From: Inonotus obliquus
Lineage: Eukaryota; Basidiomycota; Agaricomycetes; Hymenochaetales; Hymenochaetaceae
Length of the DNA stretch: 64,000 nucleotides
Assembly (NCBI GenBank): GCA_032164295.1
Contig: JAJHTX010000006.1
Location: 1,240,001 to 1,304,000 of the forward strand
Reading direction: 5' to 3'
Position numbers and translations under genes: made by a program. The stretch's first letter is position 1, and each line of letters starts with the position of its first letter. The notes below the pieces were generated by a model. It had not been told where the DNA came from and did not search any database. It saw only the letters and a list, made by a program, of their open reading frames with translations. Of the stretch, positions 45,589 through 56,627 are shown in pieces.

Positions 45589-48015
45589 CTATTCCTTCTC
45601 CATGCGCATCCTCTTCTTACGGTTATCCTCGTACTTGTGATCTGCCTCTACCTGTTCCCACGCTCTTTGCCTAGCACCGGGAAACAGTATTCTTTTCGCT
45701 AGCGGACCGGCACGTACTCGTCCCGCACCGATGCAGGCGTAACCATAGGTACGAGTTCTCGGATGAACATGCAAGGCGTCGAGTAAGGACCGGGATGCGT
45801 TTGGAATGAAGGGCTGCAGTAAGATTCCGCAAATTCGCAATGTTTCACGTCCCCAAATAAGAAGATGGACGATATCACGGGCGTGTGTTTCAGCGGCCCA
45901 TGGCTGAATCCGCGTGATTTCCTTGTTCAGTAGTGAGAGAACGTCCACGATGGACTGGGTTGCGTCGCCCAGCTCAAATCGCTGCAAATGATAAGAAACT
46001 TTACCCCGTAGCATATTGAGTGCGTCGCGTAATTCTGCTGCTACGATGAGTTGTTCCTCATGCGAACTTGCCTCAGGTAGTTCGGAATACCAGACGACTC
46101 CTGAAGTGCGGACTGGCTGATGAACGGGATAGATTCCCTTTTGATCAGCAAGCAAAAGCCAATTGCTGTAGTTCAGGGCGTAATCGACTTGATCTCGCAA
46201 GTTGGAAGCTTCGTAACTGTATCGTCGATCCTCCATCCTATCATCATATTCTTCTGAGCCGGGTTCAGCTAAGGGAACGCGCCCATTGCCTCGAGTCATG
46301 AGTACTCTACGATGTAGTGGGACTTCGCGAAACGGTTCGGGTAATCTTTCAAGGATTTTTCGGGATTGTAGGCGTAACAGGACGTTCCCTAGCAGTGAGC
46401 GCAACTCGGCAGTCGACTTCTCGAGCTGATCGTCGTTCCAGTCTAGCAATCACAATGATATTAGCCATTAGGGACAGATTGTCGTAGCGTGAGGGGTTAC
46501 CAACCAACATCGCCCTTGAAGTAGCCACCGGTGCGGGCCAAGTACCACCTCACTTCATCGGCACCGTGCTGGTTAATGACAGCAACGGGATCGACGACAT
46601 TTCCAACGGACTTTGACATTTTCGCCTTCTTAACGGTCCAATGTGCATGTGATAGCAACGCACGGGGAAGAGGCATGTCAAGCGCCATCAAGAATGCCGG
46701 GAAATATACGGCGTGAAACCTAGATAGGCGGGGATGGTCAAAAGACACTCTGGATCCCTCGACAAGGACAGTTGATCCTCACTTCAGTATATCTTTACCG
46801 ATGATTTGAAGATCCACCGGCCAACCATTCAAAGTCATGTCAGCAGTGTCAAGCCAGGGGTAACCAATACCAGTGAGATAGCTCGCTAAAGCGTCAAGCC
46901 ATACGTAGATGGTCTGGGAGGGATCTCCGGGCACTGGAATGCCCCAATTCAGCCGCCAAGAAGGTCGAGAAATAGACAAATCGGGGAGGTTCTTTGGATC
47001 ATCTGATTCTAAAAGGTCGATTACTTCTTTGCGTTGGCTAGGAGGATAAATTGCTAATCGTATACCTTAGTTACTAGAATTGTTTGCCAGCGCCTAACGA
47101 CTCACCGTTCGGATTGGCTTGGAAATGCTCCAAGAGAGGTGTTTTGAACTTGGAAAGTGCAAACTTGTAGTTCTCTTCCTTCGTCCACTCTACGACATTA
47201 CCCGTCTCTATTGAGACCTTGGTATTTGCGCCAGTCTTGGGGTCGACTGCGTCCCGAGTCTGTGATTCGGTATAGAAGCACTCGTCCGAGATGGAGTACC
47301 ACCCGCTGTGTTCTCCCAAGTAGACATGACCAGACTTCACGAGATTCGTCTTTCGCAAGCATTAGCACGGGCGTGGAAAAGATCAACAGTTCCACCCACC
47401 CAAATTGTCTGGACACCACGACAGTGTTCTTCTGAGGAAGTACGGACAAATGCAGTATGAGAAATCGAAGCTTTATCAGCCAAGCTCTATCGGTCAAGAG
47501 AGTCAGATGAGAACCATTCTCCCCCGTAATAATGAAGCTCACACTAAAAGCTAGGCAAAGTCGGTCACAGAATTCCTGAGGCTCCAACCTACGCTCATGA
47601 GCAGCTTTCTGGATCTTGAGGCCGTGCTCATCGGTGCCCGTAACAAAACGAACCGGGCGGTAGCGTTCCGGAATGGACAATCTGGAGTGGCGAGCAAAGA
47701 TATCCGCTATGACGAGAGAGTAAAGATGTCCAATATGCGGGACTAGGAGGAAGACAGTCAGTATCAAACAGTTGTCAGCAAGATCAAAATGACAAGACCT
47801 GAGTTGGGGTAAAATATAGGCGTAGTAATGTAATATGGCTTAGCACGAGGCGTTTGTCCGACCGATATAGCATCTGAGTCCTGAGGAAGACTGAGGTGAG
47901 GTGGTGTGTCCGCTCGTTCAGAATACCAGCGTCGCCAATACCAACGCGACGTGCGGAATAAGCCTAACGTATGCCTATGGGACGCGTGAAACCATCGCGT
48001 CGCGGCAATGAACAT
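45589..48015 (-). CDS. msm1: Methionyl-tRNA synthetase, mitochondrial
   Basis: Class I synthetase that charges mitochondrial tRNA-Met. The start at 48015 gives [20 protein letters not shown], an Arg-rich import leader. Motifs: [12 protein letters not shown] then [20 protein letters not shown] (HIGH motif, about 47740), [19 protein letters not shown] (about 47640), [20 protein letters not shown] (about 47290), [20 protein letters not shown] (about 46930), [15 protein letters not shown] with KMSKS (about 46610), and [10 protein letters not shown]. The C-terminal anticodon-binding helices are in one long exon ([40 protein letters not shown]), ending RMRMEKE at 45589. Six or more introns; about 620 residues. 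It is divergent from tma22 across 155 bp. Confidence 0.95.
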
Positions 48016-48170
48016 GCAGCCACTGAGCTGGGGCAGCCAGTTTTCTCGAGGTGACGGAGGTGAGAGGCAAGAAAAACCGAACTCGCATCGGCAGGGTGTG
48101 ACCGTGGTAACGTCGATCATCATCAGTAGACCCCAATCATACTTGGATGCATACATTATCATCTCCCGTA
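48016..48170. promoter_or_regulatory. 155-bp divergent promoter, msm1 / tma22
   Basis: The start codons of two translation-related genes on opposite strands are 155 bp apart. Their leaders and promoters must share or overlap this segment. No element was identified. Confidence 0.6.
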
Positions 48171-49017
48171 ATGTCCACCGCCACGGAAGAAATACCTGAT
48201 GAACTACAGGCCGAACCAGAACGAACAAGTACCTCCGAAGGACCCATTCAGGTCTTGTATTGTGCAGGTGTATAACCATCTATGCCTTCTCCTCTATCAG
48301 TGCTGAATGAGCGCGCTGGTCAGTTTGCTCCTATCCGCCAGAATACTGTGAATTCGGAGAGCATCTGACGAAATGCAAGACATGGCTCAAGGAGAAAGAT
48401 CCTCAGCTCTATGACAACTACTACAGTGATGGTGTGTTGTGGAGTCCCGGATGACGACCTATTACTGATGAACTGTGACATTTGTTTTCGTAGAGGCACT
48501 TCGGACGAAAATCGGTACCCTTTCTATCGAAGCCCAGAAAAAGCTCGAAGAGGATGTACAGAAGGCCGAAAAGAAAGCTGAAAAGAAAGCTGATGCAGTC
48601 CTTAAGAAGCAGCAGGTTAGGAATACGAATATCTGACCTCTTCCGCTGGCTGACTGGCACTGTAGGATTCTCAGGTGATCATCAAGCTAACAGCGCGAAA
48701 CGGGAAAAAGTCCGTTACTTCAATTTCTGGCCTAGAGGAATTCGGTTAGCACACTCGATATCCAGTGAGAATGTGAATTCATAGTTGTCCCTCTTTCAGA
48801 CATCGACCTGAAGAAGGCCGCCAAGTTCTTCGGGAAGAAATACGCAACTGGTTCATCCGTAACGAAAAACCCTCAGGGAAAAGAGGAAATCGTCATTCAG
48901 GGTGATGTTTCTGGGGACATATTTGACTTGATCACTGGAAGTGGTGATTTCTTCGCGTCAATCCCGGAAGACAACGTCGAAATTATCGAGGATAAAAAGA
49001 AAAAGGGAGCCAAATGA
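48171..49017 (+). CDS. tma22: Density-regulated protein homologue (DENR/Tma22)
   Basis: Forms a complex with MCT-1/Tma20 that recycles 40S subunits and supports reinitiation. The start at 48171 gives MSTATEEIPDELQAEPERTS. The N-terminal Cys-rich zinc-binding part is QVLYCAVCSYPPEYCEFGEH with CKTWLKEKDPQLYDNYYSD. A Lys/Ala coiled region follows (KLEEDVQKAEKKAEKKADAV), then the SUI1 domain: QVIIKLTARNGKKSVTSISG, DIDLKKAAKFFGKKYATGSS, VIQGDVSGDIFDLITGSGDF. The tail is Lys-rich, ending at 49017. Four introns; about 195 residues, as in the family. All expected parts are present. Confidence 0.96.
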
Positions 49018-51241
49018 ACTCGATAATACTTTGTTTGTAAGCTGCTCAGTAACAATGCTCATAAAGAATGCACAGCGTTTTGATTTTTTTAATGCTACTA
49101 CAGATGACTTGAACTACAATGTAGGAACGGAGTGGTAAATACTCGAGTAATATGGATGTTGGAGAAGGAAAGATTCTTGGGCAACATGGAAAGGAGAGGA
49201 ATGATAATGGGAGTGATGCGGTAACAAAAGTCAGTTATGATTAAGAAAAAGTAATGGAAAGGATGCGGGAGCAAATGGAGAACTGAGTCCAGCCAGTGAA
49301 CATGAAACCGATAACGAAATAGTTCACAACTTCTAATCAGTCACTTTGAATTGGGCTTGATAGCTTTTGTTGTCCACTTCGACTATACGGACTAGTATTA
49401 CTTTGTCAATACCAATAATTTCCAAGCTCCAATCAGGATCACTCGTTGGCTGCCTTCTTAACCGCTGTATTCGATGATGCTTGTGAATATGGGTCGTTTG
49501 CAAAGTGATGAAGAACGAACAAACCTGTAGAAGCGGAATTATATAGCTATGGACAATCTGTGCCCTCGTGAATGATGCTGGTAAAGCAATTTTCGTCTCC
49601 GGATAGCCCGGCCACTGCGCAAATGACGTCAATGAAATCCAAATCAAGCAGGGGGAGATAATGGACTTGCCACCAAGTGGAGTTTTGCCGGGTTTTCCTT
49701 GCAAAAAATGCGTTCATGCTCTTTTTCAAGTGGTAGGCAGCCAGCGTACATGTCCTTAATTTTTACTCCTCGACTTGAGTCTCCGGCGTGGTGAAAATCA
49801 ATGATTTTCCCGCGGTAACCGGGCTTGCCGCAAAATTGAATCGGAACGTCGCGCATTTAATTATCCAAATCCAATCAAAAGGGAAGAAAAAATAATAATA
49901 GGAGAGCGTCAGTAAGAGAGCGTCGAAGATCGAATCGAGTCAAAGAATGAGTAGGGTAGCAAATAAGACGAAAAGAGTTTGAAAAGAGTGAGGAAGTCGC
50001 TCAGCGACCTGTTGTCTATCCAGAGACGAATGACTGGGAGTATTTGTGTTGCAGAGAGACTTCAGCTAGGAACCTTTGGTTTTATATCTAGCATTCCCGT
50101 CAGACCATCACCCAGGCAAGTCTTGTGTCCACCTTCACGTTGCAAGAAAAAGACATGTTTCATCTCCTCGTGTATGACATAGATTACTAGTTTCCCCTTC
50201 AGACAGATAGCAGCAAAGACAAGGCTGTGACATCCCAGGTTCGCGTATTCTCGGACTACGAGACTCATAAATCAACAGTAGCACTATGAACAATACGCCT
50301 CGAAGCGCAAAAGGAAGTTCCTGAGTAAGCTCTGAGCCTCGAAAGTGATTCAGGAGCATGAGTGGAGTGTTTTGTACAGCTTTGAGGAACTCGAACGACA
50401 ATTTGTATGAAGCCACCAGAGAACTCGTGTCATAACTAGTCTGTTTGAAGATAAATAGACAGTATCAGTTACGCTTCCGATAAAGGAAGGCAGTACAAAG
50501 AACTGCGGACCGCAGAAAGTACAGTTAAAGACATACCTGACAATGACACAAAGATAATGGCACACTAGTACTGGCTGAGCCTCCATGTGTCGAAGGGTAA
50601 GTAATCAGGCGGCAGCGCTAGGGTCCGAGAACACCGGGAGTTCCACTATTCCCGCTCAAAGATGACATTGAGTACACGCTTTGAGAGTTTCTCAGAAGAG
50701 CGATAAGGCGAAGTGTTCCGACTCGTGTGTGGAAAAAGCACTGGAGAGCAAGAAACAGTCGAGTAGAGTTGTCGTGGCTGTGGCTGTGTAGTCGTGCCAA
50801 ATTCGATTTGGGTCCAGCAGTCCCATTTAGACAAGCGTCGATCATCAAATGTGGCACCAAGGGTCCGTCTGATTGGAGGAAGAGTAACAGGTACGGTGCG
50901 TAGTGACTCTGTGAACATCTTCGTGGATGTGGTCGTCCTCATATGCAGGTCAATGAGAGAACTAGCATACACTTCTATTTAGCAACATAATTGTCCGGAC
51001 ACTTCATACAGGATAGAGGAAAGGTGTTGCTAGAGTCTAAACTACGACAATTTCAATGCAAATGAAGAAAAGGATAGCTATGAATACATGGGTAATACAA
51101 CGGATTCCGAAAGAAGACTACAAATGGGGGGAAGGATGACTACAAATGGGGGGAAGGATGTCCAGCGCAAGAAGAAACGAATCATAAATAAGCACAGAGC
51201 AATGCGACATTGGACATGCGCACAGGAGAAGCAATGGTGGA
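49018..51241. other. 2.2-kb region without a confident gene
   Basis: Between convergent tma22 and the DUF6699-type gene. Minus-strand frames at 49333-49704 (ending VDNKSYQAQFKVTD), 49644-49856, 50135-50416 and 50646-50972 have partly protein-like composition, and a TATA-like ctatataattcc lies at about 49545. None forms a joined gene or resembles a family I know. A 22-bp tandem duplication is at 51116-51160. Confidence 0.4.
51116..51160. repeat. Two-copy 22-bp tandem repeat
   Basis: gactacaaatggggggaagg follows itself at a 22-bp interval with no mismatch over the copied part, just downstream of the DUF6699-type gene. Confidence 0.85.
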
Positions 51242-52396
51242 TCACGAAGATGGACCTGTGACGTTCACAAACCAGTCTTCCGATGCTCCTGGTACCTTGC
51301 TGAGACTTAAGAAACGAGTTTGCCCAAGGAGACAGTCCAGACGCCTCAGGCCGCCTTCTCGCGCGGTACGGGCGCCTAAACTGGCGCCAAGGCTCCCACT
51401 AGAAGGGGAACTCTGTGCTTGATGAGGAACAGGTTTCTGATGAAGGCGGTGGGGACCTACGTTGATTCCCCTCTCAGCTGACGTACGCCGCTGTGCTAGG
51501 ATCCTCCGCTCTTCTGCTGCGCAGCGTCTGTAGAAAGATTTGGCAACAGATGTCTGTAGATCCGGCGTAGGCATTTCCTTCAGCGCGTCGTATTCTCGGC
51601 CCGACATTGGTTTATGAAGGTAATCGTATATTGCAAATATGACGTGCTTGACTGCGATGTACTTCGCCTTTTTCCCGGACGCTCTTCCTGAAGTGCCAGT
51701 TTGACCATCGGTGCTCTGCGGCGACCGAATCTCATCGGCTCGTAGGAGAAGGGGATCCCAGAGGGAATAGCCGACGCAATGAATGCGCATCTCCCGAAGT
51801 GGGGGGTTCGTCGCTGGCTCATCAAGTATATTCGGTGGCACGGGAATAAGGTTACCATCCTTGTACGTTTCGTTCATCAAGACTGTATAGTAGGACGGCA
51901 TATCACCGACGTTCCAGACAAGCGCTGGTGTCCTTGCAGACCGAAAACTGTCCAAAAGATGATGCAAGCTCGGTGATCTAGACGCCTCCCATTGTGGTTG
52001 TCTGAGTAGCGTCGCATCCGAGGACTTGTGTGGGAGGGATCCGAGGGCACGGACCGCTGAGACTGAGCGTCCCATCGTAGACATGTTAAACGCGTCTCGC
52101 ATGGGAGAATGCGGCTCGGACGGGTTCCTAATACGCGCATCGGCTGAGAAGCTCGTCGACACCCGTACTGAATCAGGAGGTCCTCGAGCCAGATGCCGAC
52201 TTTGATATATCCCAGGAATTGGTGCAAGCATTGTCAAAGGGGTAGGAGGGGAAGGGGAATCAACGAGCGAGTCGCTGTCGTCGGCGCTCGACGCTAACTG
52301 AGGGGATTGTTCCGGAGACGGTGGCAGGAATGAAGCATTGTCACTATCATCTTCGTCAACCTCACCGTCCCACCAGTGGACATGTTTGTTCGACAT
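51242..52396 (-). CDS. DUF6699-type protein with disordered N-terminus
   Basis: Single-exon gene of about 384 codons. I chose the start at 52396 (MSNKHVHWWDGEVDEDDSDN) because short basic/aromatic openings of this kind are usual in the mushroom family; the frame is open further, to 52459. Residues 20-170 are Ser/Pro-rich and disordered. The conserved part follows: PSYYTVLMNETYKDGNLIPV, PATNPPLREMRIHCVGYSLW and AVKHVIFAIYDYLHKPMSGR, then EYDALKEMPTPDLQTSVAKS and an Arg-rich segment. The C-terminus is SEDWFVNVTGPSS. I recall this layout from DUF6699 proteins; the role is unknown. Confidence 0.75.
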   Translation of the reverse strand: MSNKHVHWWDGEVDEDDSDNASFLPPSPEQSPQLASSADDSDSLVDSPSPPTPLTMLAPIPGIYQSRHLARGPPDSVRVSTSFSADARIRNPSEPHSPMRDAFNMSTMGRSVSAVRALGSLPHKSSDATLLRQPQWEASRSPSLHHLLDSFRSARTPALVWNVGDMPSYYTVLMNETYKDGNLIPVPPNILDEPATNPPLREMRIHCVGYSLWDPLLLRADEIRSPQSTDGQTGTSGRASGKKAKYIAVKHVIFAIYDYLHKPMSGREYDALKEMPTPDLQTSVAKSFYRRCAAEERRILAQRRTSAERGINVGPHRLHQKPVPHQAQSSPSSGSLGASLGARTAREGGLRRLDCLLGQTRFLSLSKVPGASEDWFVNVTGPSS

Positions 52397-53212
52397 GGAG
52401 GTTGGGAGACAAGTACTGAAGACAAAGGTAAACAGGGGACAGTATTTATACCAGTCCAAAATCGTTTAAAAATACCAGCCATGGACTCCGCGTCATGGTC
52501 GACAATGCATAGGAAAAGAAGACTTGACACTGTACCAGAGGATCTAGAAGAAGGACAGAGTTGACTTATTAGGCAACCGAGTGATACTATGACTCCCTTG
52601 GTTGCTGTGCCGTAGTTACCGTGTTTGCCCCGAAATCTGATGATTAGCAAACAGCCACGCGGATTCATGCGAGAAATTTGATATGATTCCGGTGCAAGGA
52701 CGTACAAAGCGGTGTGAATTTAGCGGTTAGGCACAATCCCGCTTGTCGAGACTTGAGGAAACAAGAAGTAGATCTCAGCGATAGATAGTAAACGGCAGAG
52801 CGAGACAGGAAGTCAGTTGAGATATCCGGGTGCGGTTGACAATCCTCGCCTTGCCTCCATGCCCCACTAAGCGCAGCACGTAGCTATGAGTCAGGTCGAA
52901 TAACCCGTAAGCCGCAATTCAGAGAACTCCTGACGTGCACTCGCGCAGCTGGAGCTTCCCTGACCTGATACGTGAGGTAAATCTAGAAACCGCGTATGGT
53001 CATGCCATTACAAGACATTGAAGCATAACAAGATCCCTGAACAGTGATAGTGCACAGACCGCAATCGCCTTAATGCATATTTCATAGACTGGAAAAAAGA
53101 AGGAACAAATACATGCACATTAAGCGAAAGATGCCATAACTTCAAGTACCGCAATGCCGTGGCCTACGATAGCGTCAATGATGAATCGGGTATGTGCACG
53201 GCCCGCATACGT
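52397..53212. other. Intergenic, DUF6699-gene promoter and rpl39 3' region
   Basis: About 815 bp with no coding signal that I can support. The overlapping frame at 52294-52707 is mostly a shadow of the neighbouring gene. Confidence 0.5.
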
Positions 53213-53551
53213 CTAGATGTTCAGCTTCGTCCGCCTCCAGTGCCTGCGCTTGGCGTTGTACTGGACGTTTAGAATTAGTTGGATGAGTAAAATGATTCTC
53301 TACTCCCGATGTTTGCACGACGTACTTGGATTTTAGTGTCCGACTTCAATCGAAACCATTGAGGTATGGGTCTGTCAACAACGTTTTGTATCAATCATGC
53401 CGCCCTGCTAACCCGTCGCCACGGGTGAAGACGTACCGATTTTGGCGAGCAGCCTTTGCCAATTTCTGCTTTGTACGGAAAGTTTTTTGAGAAGGCTGGA
53501 GGTAGCATCATCAGCATTAGTATTCATAGGTTGATGGGAGCCGCTCACCAT
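53213..53551 (-). CDS. rpl39: 60S ribosomal protein eL39
   Basis: Small, highly basic protein of the large subunit exit tunnel. Four exons: 53549-53551 (the ATG alone, followed directly by gtgagc), 53437-53495 (PSQKTFRTKQKLAKAARQNR), 53326-53371 (PIPQWFRLKSDTKIQ) and 53213-53260 (YNAKRRHWRRTKLNI and stop). The exon lengths add to 156 nt, exactly 51 codons plus stop, the universal eL39 length, and the sequence matches the family throughout. An intron immediately after the start codon is common in ribosomal protein genes. It is divergent from the FKBP gene, with 261 bp between the starts. Confidence 0.97.
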
Positions 53552-53812
53552 TGCAGGGGATGTTCCAGTCGAGAGTTGAATGCCCGTCCTTCGACGTTGT
53601 GAAGAATGAATAGTTCAATTGAGCACGCTGTATAGTACTCAATTGCTCGATACGGCATCTATTGCTCACAGTCATGTGATAGAGTTCGCGTCGATCACGA
53701 CTTAATTCCCACTTGGACGCGTCTGTCTGACACGTCTCACTCCGACACTACGAGTCGTGCACACAACTTAACCCAGCCTCCAGACTCACTCATACAGTAG
53801 CTTGAATACGCT
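53552..53812. promoter_or_regulatory. 261-bp divergent promoter, rpl39 / FKBP
   Basis: Segment between the two opposite start codons. No specific motif was identified. Confidence 0.55.
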
Positions 53813-54476
53813 ATGAGACTGCCCAACTGGATAGCTCTCCTTCTCTTGCCCGCTATACTGGTATCGGCTTCGGAAGCTCCGTCTGAACTTGAGATTCAGA
53901 CTACGTTCTCTCCAGATGAATGTAAGCTAAAGGCCGAGAGCGGCGACTTCGTCAAAGTGCACTATGTAAGTTGGAATTATCCTTATTGCGGTCACTTCGC
54001 TGACCCTTCGTCCAGACTGGTACGCTATTCTCGAATGGCAATAAGTTTGACTCGAGGTGAGCGGTCCATTCTGCGGATGCTGCGTAGACAATATTGGTGA
54101 CGCCGAATGAAGCTTGGATCGTGGGCAACCTTTCGAACTAAAACGTCAGTATTGCATCTATCTTCCAATATCTGTACACTCTCTGACCTCTTGCTCAACG
54201 GATCGACTCTTTCAGTCGGTGCTGGCCAAGTTATTAAAGGCTGGGACGAGGGTCTTCAAGGCATGTGCAAGGGCGAGAAACGAACTCTGACCATTCCTCC
54301 CCAAAAGGCGTACGGTAAGTGAATTGGCTCGCTTTTCTACTGCTTCCTCAGTCTTGTATTAATGCTCAACATCAGGATCCCGGGGCTTTGGTAACGTCAT
54401 CCCACCAAACTCCGTCCTTGTCTTTGATGTCGAACTCGTCGATGTCAGAAAACAGAAGTCCAAGGAGGAGCTTTGA
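53813..54476 (+). CDS. fpr2: FKBP-type peptidyl-prolyl isomerase of the ER (FKBP2-like)
   Basis: Prolyl isomerase acting on secretory proteins. The start at 53813 gives a signal peptide ([20 protein letters not shown]). Five exons: 53813-53965, 54016-54058, 54113-54144, 54216-54314 and 54375-54476. The joined FKBP fold reads [80 protein letters not shown] and [19 protein letters not shown]. The drug/substrate-pocket residues in VIKGWDEGL are kept. The C-terminal KEEL resembles an HDEL/KDEL-type retention signal. About 140 residues, as in FKBP2. Confidence 0.95.
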
Positions 54477-54895
54477 ATCCTACAACCTAAATCTATCTTA
54501 TCAAACTAGGGATATTTCATAGGAATCGCACTCATGGATTTTGTTGCATGAACGGGTTATGAATATGTTGCGAGTGAAAGCCCTATCTTTATGTAACACG
54601 GGAGCAAGCTTCGAAAGTATGGACAATAACTCAACGTGTAACTACCGTATCATGACGGTAAGGCTGGGGCATTAGGATCGGTCCTTAATGCTCTCAAATG
54701 TACGATTAACTTCAACCCAGTTGCATTAATATTGTGAGCGAATTGATATCGCTCTGTAAGGACTGGCCTTAATAATATGCAATGACCACGAGAAGATCTG
54801 CATTGCCTAAAACAGAGATCGACGGTGGGTGACAAAACACCACCGTTCCAACTAACTAGCCTTTCTTCCCTTCCATATCTACCGAACTCTTCCCA
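54477..54895. other. Intergenic between FKBP and the NKAP gene
   Basis: About 420 bp; FKBP terminator side and NKAP promoter side. No feature recognised. Confidence 0.5.
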
Positions 54896-56439
54896 ATGGC
54901 AACGGTACACCCAAGCAGGTTGGGACTTGTTCCGCAAGGCTCTTCTTTTGATAGCGAAAAGAGATACAGTGGAGTAGACAAGGGGAGAACCAGGTCTCAT
55001 GAGAGAAGGGACCACGACTCATCCTATCGCCGGGACTCACGGAGAGGGGATTCGCGGGATCGAGGACGTGGTAGTTTCGATGACCGTAGGGCTGGGCGGA
55101 GTCCGAGTCCGTACGAGAAGATGAGAGGACGCGACGACGACAAAGCCTGCGAGCGGGACGACAGAGCACGACGTTCAAGCCCAGACTACAGCGCGTACAG
55201 AAAGGAAGGCCGATCTCGTGGCACCATCGATAACGACAGAACAAGAGAAGATGTCCCCGCACCAGGGCATGTCTCAGAGAATATGTATGCTTCTCGCGGT
55301 CGTGGTCGACCTTCTGGCGGTGAGGACTACTTTGCTAGGTAAGGTAATAATTGTCAGTGGAGCTGTCACATCTATTCAATAGTACATCCCATTTCAGCCG
55401 GCGGGTATTGCGCGCTAGCAAGGAGGTGAACATATGGCCACCCTCTCCAAGAGAACCTTCACACGACTTGTAAGTCAATATTTTAAGGTTTTCTTGAAAT
55501 TTGCATTCATTCCTGTCTAGTGATAGGGCGAACAAAAAACGCTCAGGTAAACGAGGACGCTCGCCGTCCGTATCGTCATCATCGTCCTCCGACGAACGTG
55601 AGCGTAGGAGGAGGAAAGAAAAGAGACGCAGAGAAAAGAGGAATCGGGAAGAAAGAAAGGAGAAGCATAGGAAGAAGCATCGACGCGAAAAGTCATATGA
55701 TGACGATAGCGACGAGGATCGCCAGTATCGACGAAGACGTAGTCGTTCATACAGGAGCGGTGATGACGAAAGCGGCGATGACGACCGGCGGACGCGGAGC
55801 AGAAGCAAGAGCGAAAAACGTCGGGAAAGGAGTCCGCAAAAGAGCCGCAGTAGCCGCACAGACAGCCCACCTCGATCACACGTGGATGAGGACGAGGAGG
55901 AATGGGTGGAGAAGCCGGCTGACTCGTTCGTGGCTGTTGCGGAACATACGAGCAGGTCACCCCATATGGACAGCATGACCACAAGAGGAGAGAGGAAAAT
56001 CGAAGAAGAATCCGATTCGGACGAGGTGGGACCACAGCCGGCACCTCGTGCGTCGACTACCGGCAAGAAGGTGGACGAGCGACAATATGGCGGTGCGCTG
56101 TTGCGAGGCGAGGGCAGTGCAATGGCAGCTTTCCTTCAGGATGGAGATACACAAGCGCGTATCCCGCGTCGCGGTGAAATTGGACTGGCACCAGACGAAA
56201 TTGCGCAGTTTGAGGCTGTAGGGTACGTTATGAGTGGGAGCAGACACCGGCGAATGAATGCTGTTCGAATGAGGAAGGAGAACCAAGTGATCAGCGCAGA
56301 AGAGAAACGGGGGATTTTGAAGCTACAGAAGGAAGAACGGGAACGCAGAGAGGCTATTCTTCGAGACGAATTCCGCGAGCTGGTGCAGGATAAGCTGAAG
56401 GGGAATGCACCTGCACCCAGTGAGCAGAACGTGGAATAA
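54896..56439 (+). CDS. NKAP-type nuclear protein (SynMuv C-terminal domain)
   Basis: Homologue of NF-kappa-B-activating protein, a nuclear factor tied to splicing and transcription. Three exons. Exon 1 from 54896 (MATVHPSRLGLVPQGSSFDS) is Arg/Asp/Ser-rich. Exon 2 gives RRVLRASKEVNIWPPSPREP. Exon 3 holds long Arg/Ser and Lys/Arg/Glu runs (RS-like), an acidic Ser patch (EEESDSDEVGPQPAPRAS), then the conserved C-terminal domain: YGGALLRGEGSAMAAFLQDG, RIPRRGEIGLAPDEIAQFEA, VGYVMSGSRHRRMNAVRMRK and LRDEFRELVQDKLKGNAPAP. The SGSRHRRM motif is diagnostic. Stop at 56439. Overlapping opposite-strand frames are shadows of the low-complexity region. Confidence 0.93.
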
Positions 56440-56627
56440 GCATCAATATACTATTTTATTGTGGATTGTGGCTGTTCCGAGTATAGTACCAGGACTTGAA
56501 ATAGCTTACATAACATGACGTCGATGAGCCATAAAGAGAAGATCTGATCTGCCTTCTGTTTGGACCTTTCTCCTTATTTACCGACGTCTAAGTACCAACA
56601 GCAGCACAGTCAACCAGCCTCCGCAAC

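Noticed and set aside
50062..50972. Possible membrane protein on the minus strand (DUF6533-like idea)
   Set aside because: Hydrophobic pieces lie in different frames and none of the family motifs I know appears; splice joins could not be made.
55335..56066. 243-codon minus-strand ORF rich in Ser/Leu/Arg
   Set aside because: It is the antisense reading of the Arg/Ser-rich part of the NKAP gene; low-complexity GA-rich DNA keeps several frames open.
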